A stretch of DNA of 64,000 nt from Candidatus Planktophila lacus (GTDB taxonomy: Bacteria > Actinomycetota > Actinomycetes > Nanopelagicales > Nanopelagicaceae). The notes under the pieces were generated by a model. The model saw only the letters and a list, made by a program, of their open reading frames with translations, did no database searches and was not told the origin of the DNA. Shown here piece by piece: positions 26,162-34,690 of this stretch (position 1 is its first letter; every line of letters begins with the position of its first letter). The stretch lies in NCBI RefSeq assembly GCF_002288385.1, contig NZ_CP016783.1, positions 1,302,001-1,366,000 on the forward strand. Reading direction: 5' to 3'. The position numbers were made by a program, and so were the translations under genes.

Positions 26162-27436
26162 ATGAAAGCCACGGACCGACAATTTGCCATCGATCTTGAT
26201 GAACGCGATCCATTAGCGCGCTTCCGTTCGCAATTTGTGATCAGCGATCCAAATATCTGTTATCTGGATGGCAATTCGCTAGGTCGTTTGCCTCTTTCAA
26301 CGATCGAGGCAGTCAACTCCTTTATGCGAGATGAATGGGGTCCCGAAGTAGTTACCGGTTGGGGACACTGGGTTGATGAAGCGCAACCAACTGGCGATCT
26401 AATTGGTCGGTCGACTCTTGGAGCTGCGGCCGGACAAGTCTTGGCTTGCGATACAACATCCGTCAATTTCTATCAGTTAGCACTGGCTGCAATTAACGCC
26501 CGCCCAGGACGCAAAACAATAATTACCGATGCTGCAAATTTTCCGACAGATCGCTACATACTTGAAGGAATTGCAAAACAGTTAGGGCTTAAATTAATAA
26601 TTATTGATAACGAAACGCCAGGCAAAGCAGAGAACGAGCGAATAACTCCTGAAATCTTGGAACCTTACTTAAGTGACGATGTAGCACTAGTTACCCTCGA
26701 AGTTATTCAGTATCGCTCAGGTGCGCGCAATGACATCAAGCCCTTAACTGACTTAGTCCGCAAATACGGGGCGCTCATGCTCTGGGATGCCAGTCATGCA
26801 GTTGGTGCGATTGAGATGGACTTTGATAAGAATGGCGTTGATATCGCGGTCGGTTGTACATATAAATATGGAAATTCAGGACCTGGTTCCCCCGCTTGGT
26901 TATATGTAAATAAGAAGGTGCAGGCCGAACTTCAGGTTCCAATTCAAGGTTGGTTCTCTCAAGGTGATCAATTTGCAATGGGTCCAGTATTTGAAAAGGC
27001 GGAAGGGATTCGTGGTTTCCAAATTGCTAGCCCTTCACTCATTGGGCTTCGCTGTATAAAGAGCGCGTTTACGATGATCGAAGAAGCAGGTATCGGCGCT
27101 ATCTCTGAAAAAGCAGCGATCGGAACCGAGATGATGATTCAGCTTTACGATGCGTGGCTGGCAGAACTTGGATTCACTTTACTTACTTCACGAAATCCCC
27201 AAGAACGTGGTGGGCACATTTCACTTGGCCATCCAGATGCTGCGCGTATTTGTGTTGCGCTACGCGAGTTCGCAGATGTAATCCCTGACTACCGCACTCC
27301 AGATTCAATACGTCTAGCGATAGCGCCACTGCCAACTTCTTATGTTGAAGTTTGGGATGGTTTTGCGCGCATTAGAGATCTAGTTTCATCACGGCAATAC
27401 GAAAAGATTGAAAAAACAGATTCGCGTGTGACATGA
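26162..27436 (+). CDS. kynU: Kynureninase
   Basis: PLP enzyme that cleaves kynurenine to anthranilate and alanine. 424 residues. The N-terminal FYLDGNSLGRLP-like ICYLDGNSLGRLPLS is diagnostic, with WDASHAVGAIE and the PLP lysine in GCTYKYGNSGPGSPAW (about 232). It overlaps kynA by four bases (ATGA). The intermediate enzyme kynurenine formamidase (kynB) is not in this operon, so it must be elsewhere or be replaced. Leaderless -10 TACCTT. Confidence 0.95.
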   Translation: MKATDRQFAIDLDERDPLARFRSQFVISDPNICYLDGNSLGRLPLSTIEAVNSFMRDEWGPEVVTGWGHWVDEAQPTGDLIGRSTLGAAAGQVLACDTTSVNFYQLALAAINARPGRKTIITDAANFPTDRYILEGIAKQLGLKLIIIDNETPGKAENERITPEILEPYLSDDVALVTLEVIQYRSGARNDIKPLTDLVRKYGALMLWDASHAVGAIEMDFDKNGVDIAVGCTYKYGNSGPGSPAWLYVNKKVQAELQVPIQGWFSQGDQFAMGPVFEKAEGIRGFQIASPSLIGLRCIKSAFTMIEEAGIGAISEKAAIGTEMMIQLYDAWLAELGFTLLTSRNPQERGGHISLGHPDAARICVALREFADVIPDYRTPDSIRLAIAPLPTSYVEVWDGFARIRDLVSSRQYEKIEKTDSRVT

Positions 27437-28245
27437 GCGATCAAGATTTCGATTCTGCACTTACCTACACTTCGTATCTGGCAGTCGATGAACTTTTAAA
27501 GTTACAAAAGCCACTATCTAAAAGTACAGATTCAGAAGGTCCCGAGCATGATGAAATGTTATTCATCATCATCCATCAAAGTTACGAACTCTGGTTTAAA
27601 CAGTTAATTCATGAATTTGAGGCGGCTGCAAAATCTCTTGAAGCCGGAGATACCCACCGCTCTCTTGCAATTCTAGGGCGTATTCGCACGATCTTAAAAG
27701 TCTGCGTAACACAGGTGGATATTTTAGAAACTATGACTCCCCTTCAGTTCAACGCTTTCCGCGGTTATCTTTCATCATCAAGTGGTTTTCAATCTGCACA
27801 ATTTAGAAAAGTTGAGGCGCTCTTAGGTCGCAGAGATTCCAAGATGGCTTCGCACCTTCCTATCGATGTTCAGGAAGAAATCCGCGAAATCACTTCACGA
27901 AATTCGATCTGGGATTCAACTCTCGCCTACCTTGCAAAGCGCGGACATAAGATTCCTAGCGATGTCTTGGAACGCGATAAAAGCACTCATTACCAATCCG
28001 ATCCACGAGTACTCGAGGCGCTCCTTGAAGTACACCGTAGCGATCCTGAATCTGCAATGGTTTGTGAGCGATTAGTAGATATCGATGAGGGCTTACAAGA
28101 ATGGCGCTATCGCCACGTGAAAATGGTGGAGCGAACTATTGGCCATAAAGTGGGCACGGGTGGTTCAGATGGCGTTAAATACTTAGCAAGTACTTTATTT
28201 AATCCGGTCTTTAAAGATCTCTGGGAGATCCGATCTCAATTTTAA
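27433..28245 (+). CDS. kynA: Tryptophan 2,3-dioxygenase
   Basis: Haem dioxygenase opening the tryptophan indole ring to N-formylkynurenine. 270 residues, normal for the bacterial type. The N-terminal LTYTSYLAVDELLKLQ, HDEMLFIIIHQSYELWFKQ with the distal His, and FRGYLSSSSGFQSAQFR are present. The haem-ligand His lies in WRYRHVKMVERTIGHKVGTGGSDG. Coupled to kynU; together they catabolise tryptophan to anthranilate. Confidence 0.96.
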   Translation: MSDQDFDSALTYTSYLAVDELLKLQKPLSKSTDSEGPEHDEMLFIIIHQSYELWFKQLIHEFEAAAKSLEAGDTHRSLAILGRIRTILKVCVTQVDILETMTPLQFNAFRGYLSSSSGFQSAQFRKVEALLGRRDSKMASHLPIDVQEEIREITSRNSIWDSTLAYLAKRGHKIPSDVLERDKSTHYQSDPRVLEALLEVHRSDPESAMVCERLVDIDEGLQEWRYRHVKMVERTIGHKVGTGGSDGVKYLASTLFNPVFKDLWEIRSQF

Positions 28246-28252
28246 TAAGTAG

Positions 28253-28582
28253 TTAAATTCTTCCCGTTGAGACAAGGAAGATAATCACAATTATAGAAAT
28301 AACAGCGCCAACAGCGATCAGCGCTAATTGAGCCCACTTTGGTATGCCGGCTTTATCTGCAGCTTTTTGGGCGTAAGTTCTTGTGTGAACCATTACTCGC
28401 GCCGCCCATGCAAATTCTGTCGCCAAGATTCCTAGTCCAGCTAAAACGATCAGAATTCCAGGTCCTGGACCAACTAGAGCAATTGCGCCAGCAACAGTTA
28501 TAGCACCGCCAATCATACCAATAATTATTCGCCAAACTAAGCGACCGATTACTGTTTTCTTAAACCAAGTTCTGATTCTCAT
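28253..28582 (-). CDS. Small PGPGW-type membrane protein
   Basis: 109 residues with two N-terminal membrane stretches around the family motif LVGPGPGILIVLAGLGILATEFAWA (positions about 37-61) and one C-terminal helix. It matches the PGPGW / TIGR02611 type of actinobacterial membrane proteins (here PGPGI). Function unknown. The ATG overlaps the glycosyltransferase stop by four bases, so it is the second gene of that pair. Confidence 0.8.
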   Translation of the reverse strand: MRIRTWFKKTVIGRLVWRIIIGMIGGAITVAGAIALVGPGPGILIVLAGLGILATEFAWAARVMVHTRTYAQKAADKAGIPKWAQLALIAVGAVISIIVIIFLVSTGRI

Positions 28583-29994
28583 TTTTTTCTTATTCCCTCA
28601 GTTAGTTCTCCGTAAGCGGCATCTGCAATTTCTCTACGTCGCATTTTATAACTTTCAGATGCGCCAGTTATTAAATGTTCAAAACGTCTATTACCTTTTA
28701 TTAGCGGGTGAAGGCTTTTTGCAGTGTTCTCTTCTCCCCAAATTGGAGGTTCTTCGCGAGTAGTTTCAACGTTCGCATGCGGGCGTAGTTTGCGATAAAC
28801 AAGTGCGAGTCTGCGCAAACCAAGATATGCAACATGGCGCAGACCGCGATTTAAATGTTCTTGGATATTTAAGCGGATAAAGGTGGCTCGAGAAGGACGC
28901 ACTGGCTCTTTTGCCGTAGCTAGCTCGTAGAGAATCTTTGCAATCTCGGCACCACCAGTTGTTTCGGGAAGCTCTGCACATTTAGCGCTTAACGCAGCCC
29001 TTACTTGTGGGTTCTGTAGTTCGCGCACCTTCGCAGAAATATCTGCTAAATCTGCTTGATCGGCGCGAAGTGCAAAGCCAAAGTCATGGCACCACTTGGC
29101 GCGGGCATCTTGATCATCGGTCCCGCGAATATTTGAGACAAAGACTGTTGGCACCAACGCCGGCAAGAGTTCATGAACTCCGTTGTAGCCAGTCGCACAA
29201 ACGCTGGCATCAAATGCGTGAAGAACTTTGGCTAGCGGGAAGTAGCGAACCACCCGGATATCTAGCCCTTCTGGAGCCAGAGATTTTCCATCTTTATCTA
29301 AAGGTTGCTTGGTAAGGATTACTTGCAGATCTTTCCAACCTAAGAGCCCTGAAAGCGCTGCGGTCATCTTCTCGTTGACATCGCTATCGCCAGTTCCGAG
29401 CTGAACCAATACAGCAGGGCGGTTTAAATCTAACCCCAGAATCTGGCGGGCCTCATCGCGGCTAAATGCAGTGCTCTTATCAAAGAGTGAAACCGGCGAA
29501 GTTAGCGTTGCATCTTTGCGAGTTGCAGTTGGCCCAAAATCATATGCGCGCGCAATATCTCCTGGTTCAACGATGTGATCCATCATCTTTGATTGCAAAC
29601 CTAAGACAAATCTCTGCGGTTTCTTCTGCCAGAGACCGCGACGTACCCATACTAAAGAAAGTTTTGGATGGCTAAATTTTGCAGCAATAACACCTGGGTA
29701 CGGAACTACTCCATCAAAAGATAGAACTCGTGCACCAGTTTCATCAACTAACGCTAGTAAACGATCACGCAAGTAAATATCCCAGTTATCGCGCGTCATC
29801 CACATTCGATCTTTACCAGGAATGTATTCGCAACGTATTCCCATAAAGTCCGGAACTTCTGCTATTCCGCCAGCCATAGAAACAATAATTGGATTTGCAA
29901 TCTCTTTTAGAGAATATGCAATTGCAGATGCACGAGCTAAATGGCCCATTCCTACGCCATTGCTTGTTGCAAGAATTATTGTTGGTTTTTCCAT
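28579..29994 (-). CDS. Glycosyltransferase, MurG-like fold
   Basis: 471 residues. The N-terminal GVGMGHLARASAIAYSL fits the donor-side glycine loop of MurG/GT28-type transferases. The second domain begins PAVLVQLGTGDSDVNEKMT and contains CATGYNGVHELLPALVPTVFVSN, the nucleotide-sugar binding Gly/Glu pattern. A basic C-terminal tail (about 400-471) is extra. The acceptor is unknown; an envelope or surface polymer is likely given the coupled membrane protein. ATG start with AT-rich upstream DNA. Confidence 0.75.
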   Translation of the reverse strand: MEKPTIILATSNGVGMGHLARASAIAYSLKEIANPIIVSMAGGIAEVPDFMGIRCEYIPGKDRMWMTRDNWDIYLRDRLLALVDETGARVLSFDGVVPYPGVIAAKFSHPKLSLVWVRRGLWQKKPQRFVLGLQSKMMDHIVEPGDIARAYDFGPTATRKDATLTSPVSLFDKSTAFSRDEARQILGLDLNRPAVLVQLGTGDSDVNEKMTAALSGLLGWKDLQVILTKQPLDKDGKSLAPEGLDIRVVRYFPLAKVLHAFDASVCATGYNGVHELLPALVPTVFVSNIRGTDDQDARAKWCHDFGFALRADQADLADISAKVRELQNPQVRAALSAKCAELPETTGGAEIAKILYELATAKEPVRPSRATFIRLNIQEHLNRGLRHVAYLGLRRLALVYRKLRPHANVETTREEPPIWGEENTAKSLHPLIKGNRRFEHLITGASESYKMRRREIADAAYGELTEGIRKK

Positions 29995-30006
29995 AACGCC
30001 CTAAAG

Positions 30007-30038
30007 TTTATGAGAAACGCCCGAACTTCTCGCATAAA
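30007..30038. repeat. Imperfect inverted repeat between divergent genes
   Basis: TTTATGAGAA (30007-30016) faces TTCTCGCATAAA (30027-30038), complementary except for a two-base insertion. It lies in the 103-bp gap between the glycosyltransferase and the aminotransferase and could be an operator for either. Confidence 0.35.
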
Positions 30039-30097
30039 ATGGCCTAGGGGTTGCAACTTTTTTTGACTTCAGAGATACTTAACCCACATTCGAAAGA

Positions 30098-31561
30098 ATG
30101 AAAGGATCGGGAGAGTACTTCTCAAACGAGTTTCTAAATCAGAAACCTTTGCCGTACAGCTTTAAAATGATTACACAATCGCATCATGCGGAAAGTTTTA
30201 GATTAGTACCAGCAACATCAACGCCTGTCTCGCCTGAAAAAGTAGCCTCTTTACTTGCCTCAGAGTGGGAGTTATTTACTAAGAACACTAAGGGATCGCT
30301 CGCTGAGAGCGCACGCTCCATGAAATCCCTTCCTTTAGGCGTTACCTCAAGTTTCCAACACTGGGATCCATATCCAATTTCAATTGTCTCTGCGCAAGGC
30401 GCATGGATGACCGATGTTGATGGTCGTCAGCTGCTCGATCTTTCAATGGGCTTCGGAGCAATGCTCGCTGGCCACTTAAACCCAGTCGTCGTTGAAGAAG
30501 TTAAGGCATCGCTCGATACCGGGATGCTCTTTGTCACCCCTTCACCTATCTCAACCGATGCTGCTGAACGTATCTGCCGTCGCTTCGGTATTGATCAGGT
30601 TCGCTTTACTAACTCTGGCACCGAATCAACTATGTATGCCGTTCGCGTGGCTCGGTCTGCAACTGGTAAGCGCGATATCGTAAAAGTTGAGGGCGGTTAT
30701 CACGGAAGTTACGACCCATTTGTAGTTTCAGCAAAACCAAAACTTGATGCTGCTGGCGATGCTGATTTCCCAACCGCTGTGGTTGATGAGAATTTAGTTG
30801 CCGGAAATGTTCACGTTGTTCCTTATAACAATCCTGAATCGCTAGAACAAATTTTCGCTAAGCACGCATCTACCATCGCTTGCTTCATCGTTGAACCAGT
30901 TCTCGAAAATATCGGAATTGTTCTTCCAGATGCCGGTTACCTAGAACGTGTTCGCGAACTCTGCGATCAATACGGAATTGTCTTAATCTTTGATGAGGTA
31001 AAGACTGGTTTAACTGCTGGCCATCAAGGTGCAGCGCAACGTCTTGGCGTTAAGCCAGATTTGATTACTCTTGCAAAATCAATTGGTGGCGGATTAACTC
31101 TCGCTGCATTTGGTGGCAAGCAGAAATATATGGATTTCGTTGTAAATGGAAAGATGGCTCACTTCGGAACATTTAACGGCAACCCGCTTGCCATGGCCGG
31201 AATTCGCGCTGTCGATAAAATTTGTACCGCCGAAACTTTGGCTGCTGCTGAAGCGCTTAATCAACAAGCGCTAGAGCGCATCTCAGAGATTATCGAGGAG
31301 TATCAACTACCTGCACACACCGTTGGATTCGGTGTTAAGGGCTGTATTACTTGGTCGACAACTCCAGTGCGCAACTACCGCGATTACAAAGCAACCGACT
31401 TTGGCGTAGCCGAACTCTCTTGGCTCTGGTCACTTAACCGCGGAATCATTACGCCTCCGGGACTTGATGAGCAATGGTTGATCAGTTTGGCTCACGGACA
31501 GAAAGAGATCGACATCTTGGTCGAAGATTTCCGTTCACTTGCCGCAGCGCTTCGTAGCTAA
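30098..31561 (+). CDS. Class III PLP aminotransferase / glutamate-1-semialdehyde mutase-like
   Basis: 487 residues. It has MGFGAMLAGHLNPVVV, TNSGTESTMYAVRVAR, the PLP Asp in LIFDEVKTGL and the PLP lysine in LAKSIGGGLTLAAFGG. The overall pattern resembles glutamate-1-semialdehyde aminomutase and related aminotransferases. It is not next to heme genes, so a catabolic or sugar-amine role is possible. ATG 30098 and ATG 30167 (MITQSHHAES) are both candidate starts; the first 23 residues have no family match. It stands alone between divergent and convergent neighbours. Confidence 0.78.
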   Translation: MKGSGEYFSNEFLNQKPLPYSFKMITQSHHAESFRLVPATSTPVSPEKVASLLASEWELFTKNTKGSLAESARSMKSLPLGVTSSFQHWDPYPISIVSAQGAWMTDVDGRQLLDLSMGFGAMLAGHLNPVVVEEVKASLDTGMLFVTPSPISTDAAERICRRFGIDQVRFTNSGTESTMYAVRVARSATGKRDIVKVEGGYHGSYDPFVVSAKPKLDAAGDADFPTAVVDENLVAGNVHVVPYNNPESLEQIFAKHASTIACFIVEPVLENIGIVLPDAGYLERVRELCDQYGIVLIFDEVKTGLTAGHQGAAQRLGVKPDLITLAKSIGGGLTLAAFGGKQKYMDFVVNGKMAHFGTFNGNPLAMAGIRAVDKICTAETLAAAEALNQQALERISEIIEEYQLPAHTVGFGVKGCITWSTTPVRNYRDYKATDFGVAELSWLWSLNRGIITPPGLDEQWLISLAHGQKEIDILVEDFRSLAAALRS

Positions 31562-31572
31562 TTACTTTTTAG

Positions 31573-32208
31573 CTAATCGATCCGAACTACGAAATCTGCT
31601 CGCGCACGCCCGCGTTCGATTAATTGGGCATTTGCTTCATCAGTTCCCTTTGCCCACGCTTTGGCAGCTTCTGGTTCTTTTCCGTAAGCGATATGGCGCG
31701 AGATTAAGCGAGCAATTCTCTTATCGTCATCTACATCAACCATCCAACTCTCATCCAATAAGTCTTTTACCGCTTCCCAACCGCCAGCATCGTGTAATAA
31801 GTAATTACCTTCAATAATTACAACCTTGGTATCTGATGTAACTACGCCCTGAGCCGCGATTGATTCTTCAATAGCACGATCAAATATTGGATAGTAAATA
31901 CTCTGTGTTTGCTCAGATCTAATTCGCTTTACAAGGGATGCAAAACCTGCAACATCAAAGGTATCTGGAGCGCCTTTTCGATCAGCGCGCTTTAGATCCT
32001 TTAAAACCTTATTGCTTAAGTGATAACCATCCATCGGGACAACAGTTACAAACTCTTTGGGAAGTTTGCTCATTAAGAACTTTGAGAGCGTGGATTTTCC
32101 GGCGCCAGGTTTGCCAATTATTCCGATAAGCACGCGCTCAGTTGAGTCAGAGAGAAAGCCTTGAATCCTTGCTAGAGCCACCTGTTGGTTTGCTAATTGT
32201 TCGGGCAC
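31573..32208 (-). CDS. P-loop sugar/nucleoside kinase, FrcK-like
   Basis: 211 residues. The Walker A is GIIGKPGAGKSTLSKFL, followed by VPMDGYHLSNKVL (uridine kinase / pantothenate kinase-like) and VVIIEGNYLLHDAGGW. RHIAYGKEPEAAKAWAKGTDEANA is typical of the FrcK group coded beside fructose ABC transporters in rhizobia. Here the FrcBCA-like transporter is 14 kb away. GTG start with -10 TAAACT six bases upstream. Divergent from rbsD. Confidence 0.78.
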   Translation of the reverse strand: MPEQLANQQVALARIQGFLSDSTERVLIGIIGKPGAGKSTLSKFLMSKLPKEFVTVVPMDGYHLSNKVLKDLKRADRKGAPDTFDVAGFASLVKRIRSEQTQSIYYPIFDRAIEESIAAQGVVTSDTKVVIIEGNYLLHDAGGWEAVKDLLDESWMVDVDDDKRIARLISRHIAYGKEPEAAKAWAKGTDEANAQLIERGRARADFVVRID

Positions 32209-32214
32209 TTTTCA

Positions 32215-32220
32215 AGTTTA
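32215..32220 (-). promoter_or_regulatory. -10 box of FrcK-like gene, leaderless type
   Basis: TAAACT (minus strand) ends six bases before GTG 32208. Confidence 0.45.
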
Positions 32221-32259
32221 GCGCTTGAACTTAACGCAATACTAGGGAATCATAATTTC

Positions 32260-32649
32260 ATGATAAAAAACGGAATCATCAACGGAGATCTCGCCTCACT
32301 TCTAGCCAGATTTCGCCATGTAAACACCATTGCGATTGTTGATGGCCCATTTCCGACTTATCCGAACGTTGAAACCATCGACCTCGCACTAGTCATGGGA
32401 ACTCCAACGGTTTCACAGGTACTCGACGCGATTTTGCCGCACCTAGATTTAACTGGAATGTACTTAGCTGCAGAGTTTGAGGCGAAGGTAGATGCAGCGA
32501 AAGTTGCTGAATACAAAACTCATCATCGCGGATTAGCAACTACGGTAATTCCTCACGAAGAATTTAAAGTAAAAGTTGGCCAAGCGCTAGGAATTATTCA
32601 TACCGGCGATGCTGTTCCGTACAGCAGCGTTATTTTACGATCAGGCTGA
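32260..32649 (+). CDS. RbsD/FucU-family sugar mutarotase
   Basis: 129 residues from ATG 32260 (MIKNGIINGDLASLLARF); the upstream in-frame extension lacks family match. It interconverts pyranose and furanose forms of ribose (RbsD) or related sugars so that kinases can use them. IVDGPFPTYPNVETIDLALVMGTP is characteristic, and the C-terminal GIIHTGDAVPYSSVILRSG matches the family end. The last 20 bases overlap the convergent ribokinase gene. Confidence 0.88.
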   Translation: MIKNGIINGDLASLLARFRHVNTIAIVDGPFPTYPNVETIDLALVMGTPTVSQVLDAILPHLDLTGMYLAAEFEAKVDAAKVAEYKTHHRGLATTVIPHEEFKVKVGQALGIIHTGDAVPYSSVILRSG

Positions 32650-33550
32650 AATCAATCTCTTCAATTTTTGGATAAGAAGACTGCGCTCCCTTTCGGGTAA
32701 CGCTCTTGGTTGCACAATCGATTCCAAATTGAACTGCTGATTCTTCGCTTGCACCCGATGCTAACGCAGCGGCAAATGCGCCAATAAAGCAATCGCCTGC
32801 ACCAGTTGTATCCGTCGCCGTTACTTTCTTAGCTGCGAATCGCTTAACAGAACCGTCTGCAGTTACTAGCGCTGCCCCATCGCTTCCCAAAGTTACGATC
32901 GTGCGGCCAGTTTTGCGAAGCGATGCAATAACTGCATCTGAATCCGGTGCACGATGGGTCTTATCGAGTTCAGCAAATTCAATCTCGTTAGGTATTAACC
33001 AATCTGTTAACTCGAGCAGGTCATCTGTAAGTGGTTGATAAGGCGCAGGATTAAGGATTGTTGTGATCCCAAGTTCCTGAGCGGTACGAAAAGCAGCCAA
33101 CGTTACTTCTTGGGGAATTTCACATTGCGCAATTAATACGCTGACTTCCTTTAACTTGGAGACTTCATCAATTGCGTTCTGTGGCGTCAGCGCAAAATTT
33201 GCACCTGGAACAATTGAAATTCGATTCTGGCCTTGGCCATCTACCCAAATATGTGCAACGCCTGTGTGTGTTGGTAATTGCAGAACGGAAGTTGTATCAA
33301 TTCCACAATTCTTAAAGTTAGCCAAGCTTTCGCTACCAAATCCATCGTTTCCGACGCCGGTGATCATTGCGACTTTAGCGCCAGTACGGGCTGCCATTAC
33401 CGCTTGATTGGCGCCTTTTCCACCGAATCCAGTTGTAAAACTTTCTCCAAAGCGGGTTTCACCGGCGGCCGGAAGAATGTCTGCATAGACAGTTAAATCC
33501 ATCATGGTGCTGCCGATTACAGCGATCTTGGTTTTGGAAAAGTCTTGCAT
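32630..33550 (-). CDS. rbsK: Ribokinase-type PfkB kinase
   Basis: 306 residues. The PfkB signatures are both present: GGKGANQAVMAAR (N-terminal) and DTTGAGDCFIGAFAAALASG (C-terminal, catalytic Asp). ADILPAAGETRFGES matches ribokinase. It is third in an operon behind an aldolase and a Gfo/Idh dehydrogenase (two-base gap), so the physiological substrate may be a polyol-derived keto sugar instead of ribose. The rbsD gene converges on it. Confidence 0.88.
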   Translation of the reverse strand: MQDFSKTKIAVIGSTMMDLTVYADILPAAGETRFGESFTTGFGGKGANQAVMAARTGAKVAMITGVGNDGFGSESLANFKNCGIDTTSVLQLPTHTGVAHIWVDGQGQNRISIVPGANFALTPQNAIDEVSKLKEVSVLIAQCEIPQEVTLAAFRTAQELGITTILNPAPYQPLTDDLLELTDWLIPNEIEFAELDKTHRAPDSDAVIASLRKTGRTIVTLGSDGAALVTADGSVKRFAAKKVTATDTTGAGDCFIGAFAAALASGASEESAVQFGIDCATKSVTRKGAQSSYPKIEEIDFSLIVK

Positions 33551-33552
33551 CT

Positions 33553-34689
33553 TTACAACGCAACTTCCGTACGAGTTTCATGTGATTTCATCGCTGCTGC
33601 AAATGTGCGATGCGAATCAACAACTTCAGAAACGGAGGCGCAAGCAAATTTATCGCCAAGTTTCCCTTCGCGTTCTGCGAAGTATGCAGCCCACATCTGC
33701 AATAGCGCATCAGGAAAACCAAACTCAAAGATATGTCCGGTGATTACTGGCCAATTTGAAACGTGGCCTGGTTGGATCTCTGACCAGACTTGTTCTCCGT
33801 TACGCAGCGCAAAGGTGTGATAAACCGCAGGGTTCTTTGTACTAAAGCGAACTCCCCCGGTCATTCCAATTGCGCTAAAGAAGAAGGTGTTGCTTTCGCC
33901 GGGTGCGATTCGCTTCATCTCCCAGAACATTGGAAATTCACGATCGTTGTCGGGGTTGGCAGCGCGCATCGCTAAAACTGCATTATCAAAAGTATCGCAA
34001 GGCACTTGCTCGCCTGCAGCGCTTTCACGATGCGTAACGATGTCATCAAGAATTGCAAAAACCTTAGTTGGTTTATATCCCAAGCGAAGTGGAATATGCG
34101 CTGCATGCATTCCAAGATCACCAAGTACGCCGATATCCCCGCAGAATTTACGTTGGCGTTTCCAGTTAATTTTCTTCTTGCGATCTATATCTGATGAATG
34201 AAGCAACCCTGAACGAACTTCAACTATTTCTCCTAGATTGCCGCTGCGAGCTTCGCGAATAGCAGCCTGTGCGCCCGGAAAGAATGGCAGTTCGCTAGAT
34301 ACGCGTACGAAATTTTTCTTACCGACTAGCGCTGCCTCAATCTTTTCTGCAGCTGCTAGATCGATTCCGAATGGTTTTTCACCTAGAAAATCTTTACCAG
34401 CGTTTATAGCGGCGATATAGATTTCTTCATGCAGGTTATGCGGAACGGCGATGTAAACCACATCAACGTTAGGGCTAGCCAATAACTCTTTGTAATCACT
34501 GTATGACTCAGAAACTCCCGCGTTGGTAAAGAATTCGCGCACTGCATCGGAAGTATCTGCGATCGCGGTAATTACTGGGCGAACTGGATGATCTAGGAGC
34601 GCATCCCAGCGCCCAACTAGAGCAAGTAGTTCACGGCCCATTAGGCCACCGCCGATAATTCCGACCTTTACCGTCTTCTGTGTAGACAT
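33553..34689 (-). CDS. Gfo/Idh/MocA-family oxidoreductase
   Basis: 378 residues from ATG 34689 (a TTG at 34704 would add five). NAD(P)-binding IIGGGLMGRELLALVGR, catalytic EKPFGIDL (Lys), and DLGMHAAHIPLRLG with the catalytic His. It oxidises a sugar, polyol or lactone; the substrate is unknown. The ATG is one base after the aldolase stop and the ribokinase start is two bases after its own stop, giving the tight module aldolase-dehydrogenase-kinase. Confidence 0.85.
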   Translation of the reverse strand: MSTQKTVKVGIIGGGLMGRELLALVGRWDALLDHPVRPVITAIADTSDAVREFFTNAGVSESYSDYKELLASPNVDVVYIAVPHNLHEEIYIAAINAGKDFLGEKPFGIDLAAAEKIEAALVGKKNFVRVSSELPFFPGAQAAIREARSGNLGEIVEVRSGLLHSSDIDRKKKINWKRQRKFCGDIGVLGDLGMHAAHIPLRLGYKPTKVFAILDDIVTHRESAAGEQVPCDTFDNAVLAMRAANPDNDREFPMFWEMKRIAPGESNTFFFSAIGMTGGVRFSTKNPAVYHTFALRNGEQVWSEIQPGHVSNWPVITGHIFEFGFPDALLQMWAAYFAEREGKLGDKFACASVSEVVDSHRTFAAAMKSHETRTEVAL

Positions 34690-34690
34690 A

